From the NCBI RefSeq assembly GCF_014237865.1, contig NZ_JACJUU010000008.1, positions 62,001 to 126,000 of the forward strand: DNA of 64,000 bases, given 5' to 3'. The translations under genes were made by a program, and so were the position numbers. Numbering within the stretch: the first letter of the stretch is position 1; each line of letters opens with the position of its first letter. The DNA comes from Pusillimonas minor. Its GTDB lineage: Bacteria > Pseudomonadota > Gammaproteobacteria > Burkholderiales > Burkholderiaceae_B. The notes beneath the pieces are model-generated. The model searched no databases. It saw only the letters and a list, made by a program, of their open reading frames with translations, and had not been told where the DNA came from. Positions 39,113-48,111 of the stretch are shown piece by piece.

Positions 39113-39142
39113 GCGAATGCATTCGGGTGGCCAGGGCTGGTT

Positions 39143-40009
39143 TTAGCGAGAAGCCGTTACTGCGTTAATAAACGCCGTGACGGCTTCGTCGTATCCGGCC
39201 GTCCGGCTGGCGCCGGAGTGCGAAGCGAATTCGAACTTGACCAGACGGTTGGCAGGGTGTGGGTTGCGCTGTGCGGCGTCGAACAACTGGTCGCTCATGG
39301 CATGAGGCACGACGCGGTCGCTGGTGCCGTGCATTACCAGGGTGGGCAAAGCTTGCCGGGCCAGCGCCCGCTCTGTGTCAAAAGGTTGGGTGACCAGCCA
39401 TTCAAGTCCGGGTATGTCTGCCCAGCGGCTTGTTGAAATCATGTCTGTTATGTTGGTAAAGGTCGATTCCAGAATCAGCCCTGCAATGGCCGGACGGCCC
39501 TGCTGTGCCGTGGCCATGGCGGCAATTGCACCGCCCAGGCTGTGCCCATACACAAAACGGCGGCTGGGGTCGGGCTGCACACGGGCAAGCTCGTTGATGG
39601 CCGTCAATGCATCTTCTATGGCACTGCTTTGTGACGGCAGACGCGGGGTCGACTCGCCAAACCCGCGGTAATCGATGGCCAGCAGGGCATAGCCCATCTC
39701 AAGCCAGCGTTCGATTCTGAAAACGCTGCTGTTCAGGTTCCAGCGCGACCCATGCAAATACAGTACCGTGGGTGCGTCAGCCGACTTCCCGGCGATATAC
39801 CAGGCGTGGACCTGCTCTTTATCGGGTGTTTCGAGGAAGTAGGCCTGCGTGCCTGCCGGGGCTTCACGCGCCCAGCGCGCTTCGCCCAGTTCAACTGAAA
39901 AAATGGTGGCGCGTTGCCAGCGGTTGAGTGCGGTGTAGCCGGCGGCTGCCGCCACCAAAAGCAAAAGACTAACAAGGTACAGCAGGCCTCGGCTGAAACG
40001 TATAGACAT
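39143..40009 (-). CDS. Alpha/beta hydrolase with N-terminal membrane anchor
   Basis: Predicted serine hydrolase of unknown substrate. ATG 40009 gives 288 residues beginning MSIRFSRGLLYLVSLLLLVA, an uncleaved signal anchor or signal peptide. The alpha/beta hydrolase core (about 65-285) shows LYLHGSRWN (oxyanion), the nucleophile elbow YGHSLGGAIAA, an Asp in HGTSDRVVP and a C-terminal His in FASHSGAS. The arrangement resembles the BEM46/YfhR-like group. Upstream GTG at 40036 is possible. It is an isolated gene; the ABC operon behind it has its own terminator. Confidence 0.82.
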   Translation of the reverse strand: MSIRFSRGLLYLVSLLLLVAAAAGYTALNRWQRATIFSVELGEARWAREAPAGTQAYFLETPDKEQVHAWYIAGKSADAPTVLYLHGSRWNLNSSVFRIERWLEMGYALLAIDYRGFGESTPRLPSQSSAIEDALTAINELARVQPDPSRRFVYGHSLGGAIAAMATAQQGRPAIAGLILESTFTNITDMISTSRWADIPGLEWLVTQPFDTERALARQALPTLVMHGTSDRVVPHAMSDQLFDAAQRNPHPANRLVKFEFASHSGASRTAGYDEAVTAFINAVTASR

Positions 40010-40157
40010 GTTTGGGGAGTGAAGAAATGAATGCACTATACGAGACTGCGAGACGCATGAAAAGTTCGCCGGATGGTGCCGTGAGATCGGGTCGTGTTGG
40101 CGTGGCTACCTGCAAAGTGAGCGACCGGGCGCGTGGAGGCCCGCCTTGCTTGGGGCA

Positions 40158-40196
40158 TAAAAACACCCCGCAAACCTTGATAGGGCTTGCGGGGTG
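40158..40196 (-). terminator. Terminator of the NMT1-type ABC operon
   Basis: On the minus strand arms CACCCCGCAA and TTGCGGGGTG (plus coordinates 40187-40196 and 40164-40173) close a 13-nt loop and are followed by TTTTTATG. It lies about 78 bp after the permease stop. Confidence 0.85.
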
Positions 40197-40273
40197 AGAA
40201 TGTGTGGCGTTTGCGGCCACCCATAATGGACAAGGTTGCCGGCATGGCCGGCCAGGCCAGTAGCGCTTTTGGG

Positions 40274-41044
40274 TTAGCGGTTTTGGCCGCGGAACGCCCA
40301 GCCGGTAAAACGTTGTTCGACCAGCGCCGTAGCCACGTACAAAATAATGCCCAGGAAAGCCAGCACCAGCAGGCCGGCAAACACGATTTGTACCTGGAAG
40401 GCGGCCTGGGCGTCGAGCATGAGTTTGCCGATGCCCTTGTTGGCACCGACCGTTTCAGAGACGACCGCGCCCACAAACGCCAGCGTGATGGCCACCTTGA
40501 GCGAGCCAAAGAAGTAGGGCAGCGCCCCCGGAATACCGACCTTGCGCATGATGTCGAGCTTTGAGGCGCCAAGGGCGCGCAAAACGTCTTCGAGCTCGGG
40601 GTTGGTGGTGGCCAGGCCGGTGGCCACGTTGACCACAATGGGAAAGAACGAAATGAGGAAGGCGGTAATGATGGCGGGGATTTCGCCCAGGCCGAACCAC
40701 AAAATAAGAATGGGTACGACGGCGACTTTAGGGACCGAGTTAAACCCCACCAGAACGGGGTAAATGGCGGAATAGATGTTTTTGTGCCAGCCGACCGCAA
40801 TACCCAGAAGCAGCCCGCCCACAGTAGCCAGCAAAAAGCCGACCAGCGTTGTCCAGAGGGTGACCCAGGAGTTTTCGGCGATGGGGACGCGGTACTGCCA
40901 CAGGGCGATGAAAATATCGGAGGGCGCCGGCAAAATGGTCAGCGGGATGGCGAAGCCTTTGCAGATCAGCTCCCAGATCACAAACAAAATGACGGTGAAT
41001 GCCAATGGCGGTAATACGTTTTGAAGAATTTCGTTGCGCTGCAT
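40274..41044 (-). CDS. ABC transporter permease (SsuC/TauC/ThiX-like)
   Basis: Inner-membrane permease of the nitrate/sulphonate/taurine/HMP-type family, 256 residues with about six helices. The EAA loop is LRALGASKLDIMRKVGIPGALPYFF. The start ATG directly abuts the TAA of the upstream ATPase gene, so the two are translationally coupled. It ends the minus-strand SBP-ATPase-permease operon. The substrate cannot be read from the permease. Confidence 0.92.
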   Translation of the reverse strand: MQRNEILQNVLPPLAFTVILFVIWELICKGFAIPLTILPAPSDIFIALWQYRVPIAENSWVTLWTTLVGFLLATVGGLLLGIAVGWHKNIYSAIYPVLVGFNSVPKVAVVPILILWFGLGEIPAIITAFLISFFPIVVNVATGLATTNPELEDVLRALGASKLDIMRKVGIPGALPYFFGSLKVAITLAFVGAVVSETVGANKGIGKLMLDAQAAFQVQIVFAGLLVLAFLGIILYVATALVEQRFTGWAFRGQNR

Positions 41045-41830
41045 TTAGTGTTTCCCCCCGATCATTGACCGTAGTTCGTGGACAATGTCCTGGAATTCCT
41101 GGGTGTAGGTCACCTCGAGGTCGCGCGGACGCGGAATATTGACATTGCACTTTTTAACGACCTTGCCCGGGCGGTCGGACATGACGTAGACCGTGTCGGC
41201 CAGGAAAACGGCTTCGCGCAGGTCGTGTGTGACCAGCATGACGGTGACTTGCCGTTGGGCCTGGATGTCGCGCAGGGCGCACCAAAGCTCTTCGCGGGTA
41301 AAGGCATCGAGCGCACCAAAGGGTTCGTCGAGCATGAGGATTTCGGGTTCGTGAATGAGTGCGCGGCAAATAGAGGCACGCTGCTGCATGCCTCCTGAAA
41401 GTTGCCAGGGGAATTTTTCGGTAAACCCCTTGAGCCCGACGGAATGCAGCAGATCTTCGGCCTTCTTTTTGTACTCGGCCCGGTTGGACGAGATTTTGCT
41501 GCGATACGGTTGAACGATTTCTAGGGGCAGCAAGATGTTGTCGACGCAGGTGCGCCAGGGCAACAGGTTGCTGGCCTGAAAAGCCATACCGACCGACTTC
41601 AGGGGGCCGTTGACGGGCTTGCCTTCGACGGCCAGCTTGCCCGACAACGGCGCATGCAGACCTGAAATCAGTTTCATGAGCGAGCTTTTGCCGCAGCCCG
41701 ACGGGCCGACCACGGCAATGAATTCGCCTTTGCGGATTGATAATGTGACGTCTTCAATAGCCAGAACGGCAGCGTCGCCTTTGCCATAGGCCATAGATAC
41801 ATTATCGAGTTCAACCAACATTTCCGTCAT
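41045..41830 (-). CDS. ABC transporter ATP-binding protein (SsuB/TauB-like)
   Basis: Cytoplasmic ATPase of 261 residues. Walker A is [13 protein letters not shown], signature LSGGMQQRASICRALIHEP, Walker B ILMLDEPFGALDA, switch His in MLVTHDLREAVFLAD. The Q-loop MAFQASNLLPWRT and PGKVVKKCNVNIPRPRD are typical of the nitrate/sulphonate importer group. It follows the binding protein gene by 33 bp and abuts the permease gene. Confidence 0.93.
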   Translation of the reverse strand: MTEMLVELDNVSMAYGKGDAAVLAIEDVTLSIRKGEFIAVVGPSGCGKSSLMKLISGLHAPLSGKLAVEGKPVNGPLKSVGMAFQASNLLPWRTCVDNILLPLEIVQPYRSKISSNRAEYKKKAEDLLHSVGLKGFTEKFPWQLSGGMQQRASICRALIHEPEILMLDEPFGALDAFTREELWCALRDIQAQRQVTVMLVTHDLREAVFLADTVYVMSDRPGKVVKKCNVNIPRPRDLEVTYTQEFQDIVHELRSMIGGKH

Positions 41831-41863
41831 GGGGACTCCTGTGAAACTAGTTATTGTTATGGG

Positions 41864-42871
41864 TTACTTGACCATGCGCTGATCGAGGGGCGGCAGGAAC
41901 TCGTTGGTGAAGACGTCGGATACTTTGGGCTTGTTGGTGTACTTGAACGTCAGGCCGATTTGATCCATGGCCTTTTCGAAGCGTGCCGTGTCAATATCGC
42001 CCAACCCGTTTTTAAGGACGTCGGGCGACACAAAGTTACGCTCGAGCGACATTTTGAGGCGCTGCAGTTCGACATCGCGGTTGGCGATGGCGTTGCGCTT
42101 CATGAGTGAATCGATGGCCGATTCTGGATCTTTGAGGGTGTCCTGGATGCCTTTGATGGTGGCTTTGACAAAGCCGGCGACCGCTTTGGGGTTGTTTTTG
42201 GCGAAGTCGGGGTTGGCCATGAGGGCATTGCCGTAGAGGTCGACACCATAGTCACGCATGAGCAGCACCACGATGTCTTCGTCTTTGACGCCGTTGGCTT
42301 TCAGGTTCATGTACGACGAAAACCAGAACCCGGTAATGGCATCGACCCTGCCTTGCGCCAGCATGGGCTCGCGTACCGGGAAGCCGATGTTTTCAATTTT
42401 TACTTTGGAGGCGTCGATGTTATTGGCGGCGACAAAAATGGGCCACTGTGCGTAGGCGCCGTCGGGGGCGGGTGCGCCCAGGGTTTTGCCTTCGAGGTCT
42501 TTGGGCTTGCTGATGCCTTTGTCTTTAAGGGTAACGATAGAAAATGCCGGGGTGTCGTACACCATCATGACGGCTTTGACCGGCGGGTTTTGCGTGTTGT
42601 CGCGGTACTTGACCAGCGAGTTGATGTCGGCAAAGCCCATTTGGTAAGTGCCGGTGGCGACGCGGTTGATGGGTTCGACCGAGCTGGCGCCGGGGTCGAT
42701 GGTGACATCAAGGCCTTCTGCCTTGTAATAGCCCTTGTCGAGCGCCACGAAATAGGGCGCAGCGGGACCTTCGAAGCGCCAATCGAGCGCGAAACGCACA
42801 GCCGTTTGTGCCATGGCGGCACTTGAACTTAAGGCGATGGCTGCTGAAAGAATGAGTCGGGAAACGCGCAT
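41864..42871 (-). CDS. NMT1/THI5-like substrate-binding protein
   Basis: Periplasmic binding protein of 335 residues with a signal peptide cleaved after AMA (MRVSRLILSAAIALSSSAAM). The mature start TAVRFALDWRFEGPAAPYFVALDKGYYKAEGLDV is the NMT1/THI5-like fold shared by binders of hydroxymethylpyrimidine, sulphonates and related compounds. DWRFEGPAAPYF resembles pyrimidine-precursor and riboflavin-type binders more than taurine binders, but no thiamine gene or TPP riboswitch is near, so substrate is unknown. A 20-bp palindrome lies 22 bp upstream of the start. Confidence 0.88.
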   Translation of the reverse strand: MRVSRLILSAAIALSSSAAMAQTAVRFALDWRFEGPAAPYFVALDKGYYKAEGLDVTIDPGASSVEPINRVATGTYQMGFADINSLVKYRDNTQNPPVKAVMMVYDTPAFSIVTLKDKGISKPKDLEGKTLGAPAPDGAYAQWPIFVAANNIDASKVKIENIGFPVREPMLAQGRVDAITGFWFSSYMNLKANGVKDEDIVVLLMRDYGVDLYGNALMANPDFAKNNPKAVAGFVKATIKGIQDTLKDPESAIDSLMKRNAIANRDVELQRLKMSLERNFVSPDVLKNGLGDIDTARFEKAMDQIGLTFKYTNKPKVSDVFTNEFLPPLDQRMVK

Positions 42872-42892
42872 ACTTACCTCCGGTAGTTGAAC

Positions 42893-42912
42893 GCCGGCCA
42901 GATGGCCGGCGC
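42893..42912. repeat. 20-bp palindrome in front of the NMT1-type binding protein gene
   Basis: CGCCGGCCA (42893-42901) and TGGCCGGCG (42904-42912) are perfect complements around GA. It lies 22-41 bp upstream of the start codon; it may be an operator or a stable leader hairpin. The rest of the 190-bp gap to the next gene shows nothing clear. Confidence 0.5.
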
Positions 42913-43063
42913 GTCGAACAGGGTCATTGAACGGGTGCGTAGCTGGCTATTTTTTTATGCGTGCGCTTGAACAATTTTCATATTGATCAGGCTGACTCAA
43001 TAGTATTCAAATCCATCACAACTTAGCCCTTAGTAGTTTCCCGATAAATCCGGTGTTTTAGGC

Positions 43064-43864
43064 CTAAACTGTCAGACAATAGAGGGAATTGAAGCGATTA
43101 TTCTCTTGGGTGCCATCGGGGTTGCCTACGCCGCGGGGGTTGGTAACCACGCGTGTACCCTGTTTTTCGGTGCCTAACCGGTAATCGAATGAGTCGTGCG
43201 TGTGTCCGTGAATACATAACACGGGTGGTGCGGTCAGAATGACGTCTTCGAGGTTGCTGATGAAGCCGCCGTTCGAAGCCTGGCCTGCCCACTTTGGGTG
43301 GATAGAGCCGGGTGAGATGCCGTGATGGGTGACCAGCACAGTTTTTTCGTTCCGGGCATGTAACGAGGCCAGCGTTGCGCTGATCCAGCGACGGGCCAGA
43401 TGGTGAGCCGTGAACTGGTGTTCGGGCGTTAAAGGCTCGGGCGGGTTTGGGGCTTCGTGGTATTGCGTATGCGTAAAGTCGGGCGAAAACTTAAGACATG
43501 CGGCTAGGCAGTCTGGGTCAAGGTCGTAAAAGTCTGTCCAGAGTGTGGTCCCGGCAAAGGTGATGTCGTCAATTTTTACCGTTGTGTTTTCAAGCACGTG
43601 CAGGTTGGCGGGTAATTGCCAGTGTCGTAGTGTTTTGCGGCTGTCCGGGAAGTTGCCTTCGTAGTATTCGTGGTTGCCCATCACGTAAATCACATGGGCA
43701 AAACGTGCGGCTGCATGGCGTAAAAACGGCTCAAGCACGTCGCGTTGGTTGATTTGCCCGATGTCGCCGGCCAGGATCAGTGTCGATGTGTGGTCATCTG
43801 GCAGCGGGGGGATGTCGAAGGGGCAGTTTTCAAGGTGAAGATCTGACAAAATACGCAGTTTCAT
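43064..43864 (-). CDS. Calcineurin-like metallophosphoesterase
   Basis: Predicted binuclear-metal phosphoesterase of 266 residues; substrate unknown. All five family motifs are in order: ILSDLHLE at the N-terminus, LAGDIGQ, VMGNHEYYEG, VTHHGISP and IHGHTHDSFDYR. ATG 43864 places the first motif at residue 4; an upstream start would add 13 residues without similarity. It is a single gene, divergent from the SMR pump. Confidence 0.88.
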   Translation of the reverse strand: MKLRILSDLHLENCPFDIPPLPDDHTSTLILAGDIGQINQRDVLEPFLRHAAARFAHVIYVMGNHEYYEGNFPDSRKTLRHWQLPANLHVLENTTVKIDDITFAGTTLWTDFYDLDPDCLAACLKFSPDFTHTQYHEAPNPPEPLTPEHQFTAHHLARRWISATLASLHARNEKTVLVTHHGISPGSIHPKWAGQASNGGFISNLEDVILTAPPVLCIHGHTHDSFDYRLGTEKQGTRVVTNPRGVGNPDGTQENNRFNSLYCLTV

Positions 43865-43928
43865 GACGGTACCTCGGCGGGTTTCAAAGGCGGGGTGCGG
43901 CAAGCGGCCCTGTGCGTGGCGGCCGTTG

Positions 43929-43953
43929 CCGGTAACCGTAACCGGTTTTTTTT
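43929..43953 (+). terminator. Terminator-like hairpin with T8 upstream of the SMR gene
   Basis: CCGGT (43929-43933) and ACCGG (43941-43945) flank AACCGTA and are followed by eight Ts (43946-43953). It sits 31 bp before the SMR start codon, on the coding strand. The stem is short (5 bp), so an attenuator role is only a suggestion. Confidence 0.4.
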
Positions 43954-43983
43954 GCCATTATGGGCGCAACACAGGAAACTTTA

Positions 43984-44316
43984 ATGCACAACTGGATCTA
44001 TCTTCTGCTGGCCATTGTGGCTGAAACCGTTGCGACCTCGGCACTAAAGGCCAGTAACGGTTTTACGCAGCTGTGGCCTTCGGTAATTACCGTGGTGGGC
44101 TACGCAATTGCGTTTTATTTTCTGGCCCTGACCTTGCGTACCATCCCGGTGGGCGTGGCCTATGCAATTTGGTCCGGCCTGGGCATTGTGCTTATTACCG
44201 GTGTGGGTTGGGTAGTGTTCAAGCAAACCCTCGATGCGCCGGCGCTGATCGGCATCGGGTTGATACTGGCCGGCGTTATTGTGATGAATGTGTTTTCGAG
44301 GTCGGCCGGGCATTGA
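43984..44316 (+). CDS. Small multidrug resistance efflux protein (EmrE/QacE type)
   Basis: Four-helix proton antiporter for quaternary cations, 110 residues. The membrane-embedded Glu is in AIVAETVATSALKASNGFT (residue about 14 of the mature numbering), and YAIWSGLGIVLITGVGWVVF is the third/fourth-helix signature. The Gdx guanidine subtype is unlikely since helix 1 lacks its typical pattern. ATG 43984 has AGGAAA seven bases upstream, so it is preferred over the in-frame upstream ATG at 43960. Confidence 0.92.
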   Translation: MHNWIYLLLAIVAETVATSALKASNGFTQLWPSVITVVGYAIAFYFLALTLRTIPVGVAYAIWSGLGIVLITGVGWVVFKQTLDAPALIGIGLILAGVIVMNVFSRSAGH

Positions 44317-44345
44317 CACGGCGGTGCACCGGCACCGGCCGGCCG

Positions 44346-45134
44346 CTACAGGTTTTGCCGGGCGGTTGCCGCCAGTTGTGCGGCGGCGTTACGCAATAAC
44401 GCGGTATCGGCCCCTAGCGCCATGAAGCAGGCACCCGCCGCGCGGTAGGCAGCCAGTTGCCCCGGGTTGCCGCAAAACAAGCCGGCGGCTTTGCCGGCCT
44501 GGCTGATACGGCTTAGGGCGGATGTAATCGCGGCCTGTACCTCGGGGTGCTGCGGGTTGCCCAGGTGGCCCAGTGCTGCGGCAAGGTCGGACGGCCCGAT
44601 AAACACACCGTCTACGCCGTCAACCGCGCAAATGGCCTCAAGGTTGTTCAGGCCGTCTGTCGATTCAATTTGCACGACCAGGCAAATATTGCTGCCGGCA
44701 TGCCTGACATAGTCGCTGATGGCGTTCCAGCGTGCGCCGCGTTCAAGGCCTGTGCCCACGCCGCGTAAGCCCCGGGGCGGGTAATGTATAGCCCGCACCA
44801 GTTGTTCGGCCTGCGTTGCGGTGTCTACCATGGGCGCCAAAATGGTTTGTACGCCCATGCCCAACAACTGTTTTAGGGTGGCGGGGTTGTGGTCGACCGG
44901 GCGAACCAGCGCCTGCGTCGGGTAGGGGGCCATGGCTTGCAACTGGGCCTGTACCGTGGGCATGTCGTTAATGCCGTGTTCGCAGTCAATCAGCAAGAAG
45001 TCGAAACCGCACGTGGCCAGAATTTCGGCACTGACGGTATTGTTCAGCCCCATGAACAGACCCACCTGGGGGTGACGGTTGTTCAGGGCGTGTTTGAATG
45101 TGTTGGCAGGCAGGGCAAGCGGCGCGAAGGACAT
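44346..45134 (-). CDS. HpcH/HpaI-family aldolase
   Basis: Class II pyruvate aldolase of the 4-hydroxy-2-oxoheptanedioate / 2-dehydro-3-deoxyglucarate type, 262 residues. Conserved pieces are FLLIDCEHGINDM, the Arg in ALVRPVDHN, metal ligands Glu in VVQIESTDGLNN and Asp in VFIGPSDLAAALG, and PRGLRGVG. The exact substrate cannot be read and no catabolic neighbours are present. ATG 45134 is chosen; an ATG at 45143 is in frame with an odd MCL leader. Confidence 0.9.
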   Translation of the reverse strand: MSFAPLALPANTFKHALNNRHPQVGLFMGLNNTVSAEILATCGFDFLLIDCEHGINDMPTVQAQLQAMAPYPTQALVRPVDHNPATLKQLLGMGVQTILAPMVDTATQAEQLVRAIHYPPRGLRGVGTGLERGARWNAISDYVRHAGSNICLVVQIESTDGLNNLEAICAVDGVDGVFIGPSDLAAALGHLGNPQHPEVQAAITSALSRISQAGKAAGLFCGNPGQLAAYRAAGACFMALGADTALLRNAAAQLAATARQNL

Positions 45135-45227
45135 GAGGCACACAGAAGATAACAGAAGCGTTAATTATGTCATGCCCGATGGGCCCCGAACCGGTTGGAA
45201 CGGTGTGATTAACCGTGTCTAGTGAGT

Positions 45228-45287
45228 GCGTATCTCCCGTTAATGAGGGAGAGCCAATGCGTATCCCCCGTCAAAGGGGACGAGCCG
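45228..45287. repeat. Two imperfect tandem 29-bp hairpin repeats
   Basis: Units 45228-45256 and 45259-45287 begin GCGTATCYCCCGT and end GAGCC; 22 of 29 positions agree at a period of 31 bp. Each folds on itself (CTCCC...GGGAG and TCCCC...GGGGA), with substitutions that mostly keep pairing. They lie between the aldolase gene and the tRNA-Pro terminator and may be a REP-like extragenic element. Confidence 0.6.
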
Positions 45288-45301
45288 ACGTGCGCCAAAA
45301 C

Positions 45302-45332
45302 AAAAAGGGCTGATGCTTTTGGCATCAACCCT
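45302..45332 (-). terminator. Terminator of tRNA-Pro
   Basis: On the minus strand arms AGGGTTGATGC and GCATCAGCCCT (one G-U) close a CAAAA loop and are followed by TTTTTG. It lies 17 bp after the tRNA 3' end. Confidence 0.82.
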
Positions 45333-45348
45333 GTTTGCTTAAAAGAGG

Positions 45349-45425
<77 letters not shown>

Positions 45426-45436
45426 ACAAGACCGCA

Positions 45437-45467
45437 ATTATGACATATTCGAAAGGGTTTGTGTAAA
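45437..45467 (-). promoter_or_regulatory. Candidate promoter of tRNA-Pro
   Basis: On the minus strand TTTACA (45462-45467) and CATAAT (45437-45442) are spaced 19 bp, a little long, and the -10 ends 11 bp before the tRNA 5' end. Confidence 0.4.
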
Positions 45468-45478
45468 GCGCAGAGCAT

Positions 45479-47371
45479 TTATTGTTTGACCAATAAATGC
45501 GGCAGTGTGTACTGCCCTTGTTTGTACACCTGGTTGGGCCACAGGGCATGCGCCAGCGCTTCGCGCTGCAGTGCTTCGTCGAGCGGCTGTGGCGTATAAG
45601 CGTCGCCACCGTTATAGGTGAATTGACTGGCAGGGCGATGCGGCTCGAGGACAACCAGTTGGGTATCTTTCAGGTAGCCGTAGTTTTCGCTGAATTGCAT
45701 CATGGCGCGGCCCCCTGTACGTGGCAGGTTCAGGTCGTGACCGATCATGGGGTGATCAAGGTTGACGCCCGCCAGTGACAACAGCGTGGGGGCCAGGTCG
45801 ATCTGGCTGACCAGACGGTTGTCTTGTCTGGGCGCTATGGTGCCCCCCAGGAAAAGTGCCGGAATATGAAAGTGCTTGAGTGGTATCAGGCTCATACCGC
45901 CAACACGCGCATCGTGGTCGGCCGCGATCAGAAAAACGGTGTTATCCCAGTAGGCGCTTTGACGGGCTTTTTCGAAAAACTGGCCGATGGCCCAGTCGGC
46001 ATACCGGATGGTGTTGTCGACAGTGGCAGGGTCGCCGTTGGGCGTAATGCGGCCTTGCGGGTATTCCCACGGCGAATGGTTGCTGACTGAAAAAGCCAGT
46101 GTAAAGGTGGGGGATCCGGATGACGTGCTTAGATGATGGTGCAGTTCGTTGAACATGTCTTCGTCGCTCGCGCCCCATGTGCCCACAAAGGCCGGGTTCC
46201 GGAAGTGTTCGCGTTCGATGATCTTGTCGAACCCGTTGCCCAGAAAGAAGCTTTTCATGTTGTCGAAGTGGGCCTCGCCGCCATAAATGAACGTGCTTGA
46301 ATACCCCTGCAGGCGTAGCGCCTGGGCCAGTGTGAAAAAGCGTGATTGCGCGCCGGGCAGACGAAGGGCGGCGTCGGAAACCGTTGGGGGGAAGCCCGCC
46401 GACAAGGCTTCTAGGCCACGGACAGAGCGGGTGCCGGTGGCATAAGTGCGCGTCAGGTTCCAGGCTTGTTTCGACAGGGCATCGAGCTGCGGGGTGAGGC
46501 CCTGGCCGTTCAGGTAACCCGTGAACTGTGCACCCAGGCTTTCTTCAACAATGATGACGATATTAAGAGGCCGGGTGTGCGTATGCGCGGCTGCCTGGTG
46601 GTGCAGCGTTGGAATGCCGGGGTTTGTGTTTTTGATGCCCGCGCATTCGCACACAATGGTGTTGACCTGCCCGGTAGGCATGTCGCCGTAAACATCGGCC
46701 GCCGATCGCTCGTTTTTTTGGCTGTAAATGGCGTAAATAACGCTGTACAGCGAATTAAGCGGCAGCGTGTTGAGCATGCTGTCGCCGCAGTAGGCCACAC
46801 TGGAAGGGTTGATGGGCCGGTGTTTAAGGGTGCCGCGAATGGCCAGAAACACAATGGCGGCAGTGGCCAGCGAAAGCAAAATAGCTTGCCACCAGACGAC
46901 GGGGGCGTCGGGTGCCACCTGCCCGAACAGGATATGCCCACCCCAGCCAAACAAGCCCAGCGCGCCTATGCCGCCAAAAATTACCGGCTTGTAGCCCTTC
47001 CAGAGCATGCCGAATACTTCTTTTGGGTGTTGCAGGTATTGCACGTAAAGGCGGTCGGGCCGGGTATCGTACTCGTACACAAATTGTGGTGTTGACACTT
47101 CAAGTAGTACCAGCAGCAGCCAGGAAATCTGCAGCCAGAAACCAGTGATGTCGACGAACAAGGGGAAATGGCCCAGCCAGGGCGCAAGCAGGGCAGGGAT
47201 GCCGGCCAAAACCGCAATTTGGTGGGCGTCGATGCGCAAACCACCCAGCATAATGGGGGCGAGCCCGCCGTTCAGGCTGACGCGCCGCCACTGCCAAAGC
47301 GACAAGCCCAGGCGGCTGGTCGACAGCAGCAGGAAGCTGGCGGCGATAAATATAAGGGTTTGTTCCTGCAT
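45479..47371 (-). CDS. LTA-synthase-like sulfatase-fold membrane protein
   Basis: Alkaline-phosphatase-superfamily phosphotransferase of the LTA synthase / OpgB kind, which moves phosphoglycerol or phosphoethanolamine units onto envelope glycans. The 630 residues have four to five N-terminal helices (residues about 5-190), then a periplasmic catalytic domain. Metal and nucleophile motifs are [13 protein letters not shown], the Thr in [15 protein letters not shown] (about residue 310), [12 protein letters not shown], and [24 protein letters not shown] contains another His. In a Gram-negative context osmoregulated glucan modification is more likely than LTA synthesis. It is isolated, between tRNA-Pro and the divergent marR gene. 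Confidence 0.85.
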   Translation of the reverse strand: MQEQTLIFIAASFLLLSTSRLGLSLWQWRRVSLNGGLAPIMLGGLRIDAHQIAVLAGIPALLAPWLGHFPLFVDITGFWLQISWLLLVLLEVSTPQFVYEYDTRPDRLYVQYLQHPKEVFGMLWKGYKPVIFGGIGALGLFGWGGHILFGQVAPDAPVVWWQAILLSLATAAIVFLAIRGTLKHRPINPSSVAYCGDSMLNTLPLNSLYSVIYAIYSQKNERSAADVYGDMPTGQVNTIVCECAGIKNTNPGIPTLHHQAAAHTHTRPLNIVIIVEESLGAQFTGYLNGQGLTPQLDALSKQAWNLTRTYATGTRSVRGLEALSAGFPPTVSDAALRLPGAQSRFFTLAQALRLQGYSSTFIYGGEAHFDNMKSFFLGNGFDKIIEREHFRNPAFVGTWGASDEDMFNELHHHLSTSSGSPTFTLAFSVSNHSPWEYPQGRITPNGDPATVDNTIRYADWAIGQFFEKARQSAYWDNTVFLIAADHDARVGGMSLIPLKHFHIPALFLGGTIAPRQDNRLVSQIDLAPTLLSLAGVNLDHPMIGHDLNLPRTGGRAMMQFSENYGYLKDTQLVVLEPHRPASQFTYNGGDAYTPQPLDEALQREALAHALWPNQVYKQGQYTLPHLLVKQ

Positions 47372-47426
47372 ACTTTTGGGTGCTTACGCTCGAAAATTTA
47401 CCTTGCGTAATATATAGTGCGTAGGG

Positions 47427-47438
47427 CTATGCGCATAG
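47427..47438. promoter_or_regulatory. Palindrome in the marR promoter region
   Basis: CTATGCGCATAG is a perfect 12-bp palindrome 35 bp before the marR ATG. TATAGT (47413-47418) just upstream is a good -10 match for marR. The palindrome shares TATGC with the operator-like site at 57525 but is more diverged, so autoregulation is only suggested. Confidence 0.45.
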
Positions 47439-47472
47439 TGTTTTCACGTCTATTAACAAAATCGAGCCCCTA

Positions 47473-47961
47473 ATGTCCGATAACCACACCCGCAAACCCG
47501 TATCGCCGTCCGGCGAGCCGCAATACGATTTTTCCCAGCAGGTGGGGCATTTGCTCAGGCGTGCCTACCAGCGCCATACGGCACTGTTTCAGCAGATCAT
47601 CCCCGATACCCAGCTTACAGCCGCCCAGTTTGTGGTGCTGTGTGCGGTTCGCGACTGTGGGGCGTGCTCGCTTAGCGAAATTGTCAAGCGCACGGCCATC
47701 GACCAGGCCACTGTGCGGGGCGTTATCGATCGCCTTAAATCGCGCAAGCTGCTGGGGGTTCGTCACGACGACGCCGATCGCCGCAAGGTGCTGGTCAGCC
47801 TGACACCGGCCGGGCTTGAACTGGTTGACAGCATGGTGCCGTTTGCCTTCGACATCACCGAGAAGACCTTTGCCGGGTTTAATCCGGCCGAAAAACTGGC
47901 ATTGGTATATCTGTTGAACAAAATGTGCGAGTCCGACGTCGCAGATTTGTCTGGCAATTAA
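47473..47961 (+). CDS. MarR-family regulator (NicR/BpsR-like)
   Basis: Predicted dimeric winged-helix repressor of the nicotinate locus. The 162 residues show the MarR plan: helix FSQQVGHLLRRAYQRHTALF, then LTAAQFVVLCAVRD, the recognition helix region DQATVRGVIDRLKSRKLLGV, and the wing HDDADRRKVLVSLTPAGLEL, with a C-terminal dimerisation helix. NicR of Pseudomonas putida and BpsR of Bordetella are MarR repressors of nicotinate genes that respond to pathway intermediates; assignment here rests on position next to nic genes and on shared palindromes. Ligand is not shown by the sequence. Confidence 0.85.
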   Translation: MSDNHTRKPVSPSGEPQYDFSQQVGHLLRRAYQRHTALFQQIIPDTQLTAAQFVVLCAVRDCGACSLSEIVKRTAIDQATVRGVIDRLKSRKLLGVRHDDADRRKVLVSLTPAGLELVDSMVPFAFDITEKTFAGFNPAEKLALVYLLNKMCESDVADLSGN

Positions 47962-48111
47962 GTGTATGCGCTTCAATGGTTCGTCTTTGCACCAGCGTGT
48001 TTCATGGGTGCGCCGACATTGTGCGTTGCGGTAAATATTCAGGTGGATTAGGCACCTATAGCGGTTTGTTTTGCTTTTGTAGTCAAGGGTTTATCCCTAG
48101 TAAAAACAGTC

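Noticed and set aside
40036-40800. A minus-strand frame of 254 codons overlapping the ABC permease
   Set aside because: It is out of frame with the clear permease gene and reads as Ser/Pro/Arg-rich nonsense.
42872-43063. Possible TPP riboswitch before the NMT1-type binding protein gene
   Set aside because: The conserved THI-box core (CTGAGA, then ACCTGA-type segment) is absent from the leader.
43865-43983. Possible guanidine riboswitch before the SMR gene
   Set aside because: No ACGR-loop hairpin pair or ykkC core was found, and the pump looks like EmrE/Qac rather than Gdx.
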